Assembly (NCBI RefSeq): GCF_000002875.2
Contig: NC_009406.2
Coordinates: 186,001-250,000, forward strand
Reading direction: 5' to 3'
Length of the DNA stretch: 64,000 nucleotides
Source of the DNA: Leishmania infantum JPCM5
Lineage: Eukaryota; Euglenozoa; Kinetoplastea; Trypanosomatida; Trypanosomatidae
Shown here piece after piece: positions 59,561 to 64,000 of this stretch. Made by a program: the position numbers and the translations under genes. Positions within the stretch are counted from its first letter, which is position 1, and every line of letters starts with the position of its first letter. The notes beneath the pieces were generated by a model that ran no database searches, was not told the origin of the DNA, and was given only the letters and a program-made list of their open reading frames with translations.

Positions 59561-60034
59561 CTACTCCTTCCCGTGCTCCTCATGGTAACGCTGCATCGCC
59601 ATTGTCTTCTGCTGGAGTGCGTCGATGACCTGATTTTGCTGCCGCTGCTTCAACACGATCGTCTTCTCTACCTGGTCCATGCTCTCCTTGATTTGCGCCG
59701 CGCGAGATAGGAAGTACTTCTTCGCGTGTTCCATCGACTGCTCCAGGAAGTAGCCGGTGCCGACGTCCACCAATACCTTGTCGCTCGGCACAACGGTGCC
59801 GCGCACAAAGAGCGACGATGTCATGCACACGAGCACCTCCTGCGCCGCTTCCGTCTTGGCGGCGTTCTCGCAAACGGCATGGTACTGCGCAACCACGTCG
59901 TGGTTGTCCTGGTAGCGAGTGCGTCCGTTGTAGAGGCCGTCGTAAGCCGTCCCAAGACTACGCACATCATTGTCAAGCTGCTCCTTGAGGCCTTCGAGCT
60001 GCTCAATGGGTAGCTGATAGACGTTGATACTCAT
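59561..60034 (-). CDS. PFD5: Prefoldin subunit 5
   Basis: This 157-residue alpha-class prefoldin subunit belongs to the hexameric co-chaperone that passes unfolded actin and tubulin to the CCT chaperonin. It starts with INVYQLPIEQLEGLKEQLDN, the subunit 5-type N-terminus and first coiled coil. The middle has the two beta-hairpin segments (VLVCMTSSLFVRGTVVPSDK, then VLVDVGTGYFLEQSMEHAKK) and the end is the second coiled coil (IVLKQRQQNQVIDALQQK). GTGYFLEQ is characteristic of PFD5. Length is typical. The ATG at 60034 fits the family start; the longer frame adds an unrelated 38 residues. Confidence 0.94.
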   Translation of the reverse strand: MSINVYQLPIEQLEGLKEQLDNDVRSLGTAYDGLYNGRTRYQDNHDVVAQYHAVCENAAKTEAAQEVLVCMTSSLFVRGTVVPSDKVLVDVGTGYFLEQSMEHAKKYFLSRAAQIKESMDQVEKTIVLKQRQQNQVIDALQQKTMAMQRYHEEHGKE

Positions 60035-60904
60035 TGGATTGGCTGCAGTTGTATCTGTGTTGCGTGAAGGAAGAGCACGTATGCGTAGCGAGTGAGTACG
60101 CGTATTGAAGCACCTATGCACTGGCCTGTGTGAGTGATCTGTCGTCACGGCAGCTGCCCTCCTCTAATCTCTTCGCGCACGCAAGAAACGGTATGTAACG
60201 CGTGCGCCGTGCGGCGTGTTTCGAGGGACCGGCGGAGTGCGTGCGGCAAAAAATGAGTCGAGAACAGAAAAGGAGAAAGTGAGAGTGACGTCGGCGCGCA
60301 GAGCATGGAGCAGCTTTCAAGCACGGGGAGACAGGATGCGTTATCGCAAGCCATTCACCACTACGGCGCTGCGCAGCGGCTGAGGGGGGAAAGAGGAGGT
60401 CCTCACAGGGAAGTCGCAGAAGCACAAAAAAAAAACGTTCGACCACCTACGCATCTACTGTCACATGAAAATGGGGTGTTGAGCTTGATTCGCCTGTTCG
60501 CGCTTCGCATTTGGGTTATGCTGCGTGTGTCTAAGTGTGTGTATATGGGGGGGGAGACTTTCTGAGGGTGCCTGGCCATGCTCCGTCGCACAAGCGGCCC
60601 TGTACGCGCATGCGCAGACACACACACGCATGCCTGCACGCACACCGTATATAGCAGAGTCCACGCACGCGGTTCCTTAGTTCCTCAAAGCGCGGGAGAG
60701 TCGGCAGTGGGGCAGCGGCTCGAGAACCGGCATAAAGTGGCCCGCCTAGGCCGATCAGCAATCCCTCCCTCCACATCCGTTGCCGTCTTTGCGGTGTTTT
60801 ACTCGCCGTCTCAAGTGTCCTTCGATCACTGCAACACGTGCACACACGTAGACGAGAGTGTGCCCTTGAAAAGGTGGTTCACCGAGTCACTTCACGGCAG
60901 TGCT
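60035..60904. other. Spacer between PFD5 and the 181-residue gene
   Basis: About 870 bases without a supported gene. It has an A-run near 60427-60436 and a G-run near 60547-60554. A more complex GC-rich stretch at 60660-60880 shows no credible frame. It should contain the 3' UTR of the small hypothetical gene and the PFD5 leader. Confidence 0.55.
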
Positions 60905-61450
60905 CTACGATGGTGCCAAGAAACGCCTGAAGTCGTCAAAGGGCGGGATCGGCAGCTCCTCCCACGCGACCTCGGCCGACTCGTGGATGCTCAGCGCTGG
61001 CGGCGCGTACTCCTGCAGATAGTGCGGTTCCATAGCATGCCACTCTTGGTAAGGCAGCCCTGGCACGAGGTCTGGGTATTCGCCGCGCGCATTCGGCACG
61101 CTCACACGCCATACGGGATCGCCGGGCACGAGGTAGAAGAGTACGCACGGCGATGTCGGTTTGTATGGAAGTGTCGCGTGATCCCATAAGCAAGCGCGCA
61201 GCATCGGCTTCGTGACAAGACGCTGCTGCAGCACCAAAGGAAGAACTCCGATGAAGAGGGGTGGCCAGACCGCGGAATAGGGAGTGCGAGATACCACGAC
61301 ACCGCGCGCACAACCATTCGCTGTGGCTGATCCGTGAAGAGAAAGGTATGTGCACACAGCGTGGGGAAGTGGAGTACGGCACTGACCGGAGCAGAGCGAA
61401 AGAGTCAGACATGCGCACGCACGCACACCCCGCGCACCGTGCAGCAACAT
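60905..61450 (-). CDS. Small conserved-looking hypothetical protein, possibly mitochondrial
   Basis: This 181-residue frame is not recognised but looks real in its C-terminal two-thirds. It has a hydrophobic stretch (WPPLFIGVLPLVLQQRLV, about 67-84), then LRACLWDHATLPYKPTSP, FYLVPGDPVWRVSVPN and an aromatic/acidic tail (LPYQEWHAMEPHYLQEYAPP, then EELPIPPFDDFRRFL). The N-terminal 60 residues are basic and Ala/Cys-rich, compatible with an import signal or with a start further downstream. Pro/Trp/Tyr-rich short proteins of this style are common among kinetoplastid mitoribosomal or respiratory accessory subunits; that assignment is inference. A 232-codon frame overlaps on the same strand but is Arg/Ala-biased and less protein-like. 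Confidence 0.6.
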   Translation of the reverse strand: MLLHGARGVRACACLTLSLCSGQCRTPLPHAVCTYLSLHGSATANGCARGVVVSRTPYSAVWPPLFIGVLPLVLQQRLVTKPMLRACLWDHATLPYKPTSPCVLFYLVPGDPVWRVSVPNARGEYPDLVPGLPYQEWHAMEPHYLQEYAPPALSIHESAEVAWEELPIPPFDDFRRFLAPS

Positions 61451-62897
61451 GAAGGCTGCGGAACGCAGCCCATAACGCTACGGCATCCCATCTCCGCGCA
61501 ACTACCCTGCTCTTCATTGTATCGTTCACGGCAAACGTGAAAACGGTGGAGTCGGAGACGGAGGGCGCCTTGAAAGTTTGAAGGCCCCCCTCAGTGAGTC
61601 TCGCCACCGCCAAGCACGCACAAGCACGCGTCATCGCTCCTCTTTAAATCTCTGTTCTTTTTGTCGCTGAGCCAGTCGCCGACTCTGCCGTTGAAACGAA
61701 ACCAAAATGAGGAATGAAGACGAGGCAGGTCGAAGCACAAGTCTGCGTACACCTCCCTCCTCAGCCCCATCTCGTCCTCTCTGCACCTTGCCAAGCGTCA
61801 CCAAACACAGCAGCGTGAAGTATTTCCTTTTTGGCGTTCTTTTCGTGCTCCTTTGCGTCAGCCGCAGAGCCTCCGAGCACTTCGAAACGGACAACGAGAA
61901 AAATGCGGCGCAGGCAACGCCAGCAAAGCCGCTTCTCCGCAACGCAGTGACGGAAACCGAAAGAATTGGGCCACACGTACATATGAGGGGCTCGCGCAGA
62001 CTTCCTTCTCTCTCTCGCTCCACCTCTCGCCACGCGCTAAATCAGCCGTGCACCCACACCTCGAACCTGAAAGACAACGTGAGAGGGGGATGGCGGCGCC
62101 GCGACTGCGAAAAGCAGCAACACCGAGAATCTGCTACTCACTTTCTTGTGTGCCTTTCTCTCCCACACAGAGCATGGGGCATACCGCCCACCTTATTTCT
62201 CGCCCCCCCTTCCCTGTCAAAGGTCCGATATCGCGTGATGCGGCGCAGCGCTAGACGCGCGCGCCACAGCAGTGCGCCCATTCAGTCATTTGAGCACGGG
62301 CCTCTGCCCTAAACTATACCCAGCCCCCGCGTCGCAGGTCGTCTCATAGCCGCTCACAATCATGCCGATCGCCATGTGGTGCATCCCCTTCGGGGTGGCT
62401 CGGGCCTCCCACCAGTAGGCAGTGCGAGGGCCCGGTATGGGACGCACTCAAGTCTCGTTGACACTTCGCCCGCCACATCGATGACACAAGCCAGCTCACT
62501 GTTGCAGTTAGCTCCGACGCAACACCATCCAGGACCTGGCCCTGCCACTTCTGATGGTGGCGCGGCATTGGCAAGGATAAAGGAGGGGCCGCCTGGCTTC
62601 TCCCCAGAGAAAGTGGAGGGGGTACTGGACCCTGAGATGCCACGCGCTGAGAGAGGTGTGTGGGCCCCTCCCCCTCTCCGTCATGAGGGGCCGCAGCAAC
62701 GAAAGGAAAGCGGAAAAACGTCCTGATGCGTCCCTCACGCTCTCTCGGAGAAGAGCCCACGTAGACACTCGCGCATGGACAGACGCCATCGCTCCCCGCA
62801 CGCAAAACCACGATGGCGACAAACATGAGACCGCCTGCGTTGATCGTATCACCTTCTTTTAGCTAAGAGAACGAGGTGCTGCAGAGCATGTGGCGGA
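61451..62897. other. Spacer between the 181-residue gene and the right-edge gene
   Basis: No gene is supported. The right half (62340-62830) carries the second SIDER-like block. The left half has no notable repeats. It should be the 3' UTR of the right-edge gene and the leader of the small hypothetical gene. Confidence 0.6.
62340..62830 (-). mobile_element. SIDER2-like degenerate retroposon
   Basis: This non-coding, high-complexity block strongly resembles Leishmania SIDER2 sequence as I recall it. On the transcribed strand its marks include GCGTGGCATCTCAGGGTCCA, TGAGCTGGCTTGTGTCATCG, then GAGACTTGAGTGCGTCCCAT and GTGAGCGGCTATGAGACGAC. It lies in the probable 3' UTR of the right-edge gene, the usual SIDER location. 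It shares short motifs with the more diverged block at 25815-26225. Boundaries are approximate, and no poly-A tail or target duplication was identified. Confidence 0.6.
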
Positions 62898-64000
62898 TTA
62901 GGCGCCAGGGACGTACACGCCACCGCTGTGGCGTTGCGACGACCCTTCATAATCGCCGCACTCCTCGTCCTTGTATTCCTCATCGAGCTCTTCGTCATCC
63001 TGGAAGGCGTGCTCCTCTTCCAAGTCTTCCTTCTCGGTGTGCCGCTCAGCACGCTCCCTGCCCCGTGGCACAGGCGCTGCCAGAGCTCTCGGCCCTCCAG
63101 CGCTGTCTGCCACATTGCAGCTATACCTGTTGTCACCGCGCTGATGGAACTCACGGCCTACCTGCAGCGGCGCAACGGCGAACGAAAGAATCTGCTCAAA
63201 GACCGACTTGGGCTTGCTTACGACGGCGTTGCCGCTCTCGGCCTCGTTGCCCGAAGCTAGCCGTAGGCTCTGCTCAGCAGCACCACAGCCGCCTGGCAAC
63301 GCCGACGGCGGCATCTGCGGCACACCACCCCCGCTCTCTGCCGTGTAGCGACCCAGCAGCACACGCGTCGTCTCGTTGAAGTAGTGCAGGTCGTGATCCA
63401 GTGGATGAACGGCGGTTACCACGGAGCTGGTGACAGCGCCACCCCTCAGGTGCGGGCCAGCTCCAGACGAAGCCCCGGCACCCGTGGCTCCAGTGCCGGG
63501 TAAAACGCTCGAGGTGGCATGCGCTTGGGCAGAGCCACCCGCAACCCCAACGTTGCCGCCACTGACGCCTCCGTTCACTGAATAGCCGTCGCTACGCTCC
63601 TCTTCATCGCTGGACCACATCTCCGGCCCTGCGGCGCCCGATTCACCGCTTACCGGGCTCGCAAGACCATCGCTGCCGCCGTTGCCAGCGCCCCTCGCCG
63701 GGATGACGGCCGCTTCGGCAGCAGCCACAGCCACCCGCCGGGCACGTTTGCGCTGCCGCGTCTCCGCGGCCTGCTGCCCGATCGGGTCGAACGTGGCGTC
63801 CATGCGAACGCAAGCAGCGGTCGACGGCGCCAAAATGGAGAAACGCGCGCCGTTGGCGCCGATCTTAGTTCTGCCTGGGGTGGCAGCGTCGAGGTTCAGC
63901 CAATCGCCGCCCCTGACAATGTTGCCCATGTCCACGTCATCCACCTCGCCGGGTTGACGAGTGCCGTTGAGACGCAAGCCCTTTACCTTTCGCTTGTACC
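62898..64000 (-). CDS. Acidic-tailed hypothetical protein (5' end missing)
   Basis: The frame stays open from the right edge to a stop at 62898-62900, giving about 367 residues of the C-terminal part; the start lies outside the window. The visible beginning (YKRKVKGLRLNGTRQPGEVD) and a second basic cluster (RQRKRARRV) could be nuclear localisation signals. Gly/Ser/Ala-rich linkers surround more ordered segments: VRGGDWLNLDA, HPLDHDLHYFNETTRVLLGR and SVFEQILSFAVAPLQVGREF. The C-terminus is very acidic (EKEDLEEEHAFQDDEELDEE) and ends in GGVYVPGA. No family is recognised. A nuclear protein is a reasonable guess from composition only. Confidence 0.8.
   Translation of the reverse strand, partial: YKRKVKGLRLNGTRQPGEVDDVDMGNIVRGGDWLNLDAATPGRTKIGANGARFSILAPSTAACVRMDATFDPIGQQAAETRQRKRARRVAVAAAEAAVIPARGAGNGGSDGLASPVSGESGAAGPEMWSSDEEERSDGYSVNGGVSGGNVGVAGGSAQAHATSSVLPGTGATGAGASSGAGPHLRGGAVTSSVVTAVHPLDHDLHYFNETTRVLLGRYTAESGGGVPQMPPSALPGGCGAAEQSLRLASGNEAESGNAVVSKPKSVFEQILSFAVAPLQVGREFHQRGDNRYSCNVADSAGGPRALAAPVPRGRERAERHTEKEDLEEEHAFQDDEELDEEYKDEECGDYEGSSQRHSGGVYVPGA

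Noticed and set aside
60936..61634. 232-codon minus frame overlapping the 181-residue gene
   Set aside because: Arg/Ala-biased composition typical of a shadow frame; the other frame has better residue balance and tail.
1..64000. tRNA, rRNA, snRNA genes and CRISPR arrays
   Set aside because: No convincing tRNA-type box pair, rRNA-like block or regularly spaced repeat array was noticed by eye on either strand; a dedicated covariance-model search was not possible.
1..64000. Strand-switch region or internal transcription start
   Set aside because: All accepted genes are on one strand, so no divergent or convergent switch is present.

Overview
The window looks like chromosomal DNA of a trypanosomatid protist, most likely Leishmania or a close relative. 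The sequence is GC-rich and all protein genes are intronless and widely spaced. All 18 gene models lie on the minus strand, which is the layout of a single polycistronic transcription unit with no strand switch. Spacers are full of dinucleotide repeats and of purine tracts on the plus strand, which read as polypyrimidine trans-splicing signals in the transcript. Two spacers carry sequence resembling the degenerate SIDER retroposons of Leishmania. Species assignment is inference.

Layout in plus coordinates (transcription runs right to left). 1-11.3 kb: a left-truncated protein with a possible degenerate RecA/RAD51 fold, a TBC-domain Rab GAP, an FHA-parvulin prolyl isomerase and a large helical-repeat protein that may be mitochondrial. 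12.2-25.6 kb: an N-terminal-motor kinesin, proteasome ATPase RPT1, the ER retrieval receptor RER1, a PWWP-TrmO (TsaA) fusion and a NAT9-like acetyltransferase with a large insertion. 28.1-32.4 kb: a ubiquitin-conjugating enzyme with extended tails and proteasome ATPase RPT5. 34.1-48.5 kb: a 1145-residue low-complexity protein whose frame stays open for 111 codons beyond its UGA stop, a 5.2 kb gene-free gap, and a 1785-residue unknown protein preceded by about 300 bp of TG/CG repeat. 50.3-64 kb: a mitochondrial-type SAP-domain protein, a large CCCH zinc-finger protein, prefoldin subunit 5, a small hypothetical protein, a SIDER-like element and the C-terminal part of an acidic hypothetical protein that runs off the right edge.

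The genes do not form a functional operon; trypanosomatid units mix unrelated genes. Even so, RPT1, RPT5, an E2 enzyme and prefoldin 5 put several protein-homeostasis genes in one unit. Regulation should be mainly post-transcriptional, through trans-splicing, UTR elements and RNA-binding proteins. The most unusual items are the PWWP-TrmO fusion, the RecA-like protein whose P-loop seems lost, the in-frame post-stop extension, and the giant unknown protein behind a Z-DNA-prone repeat.
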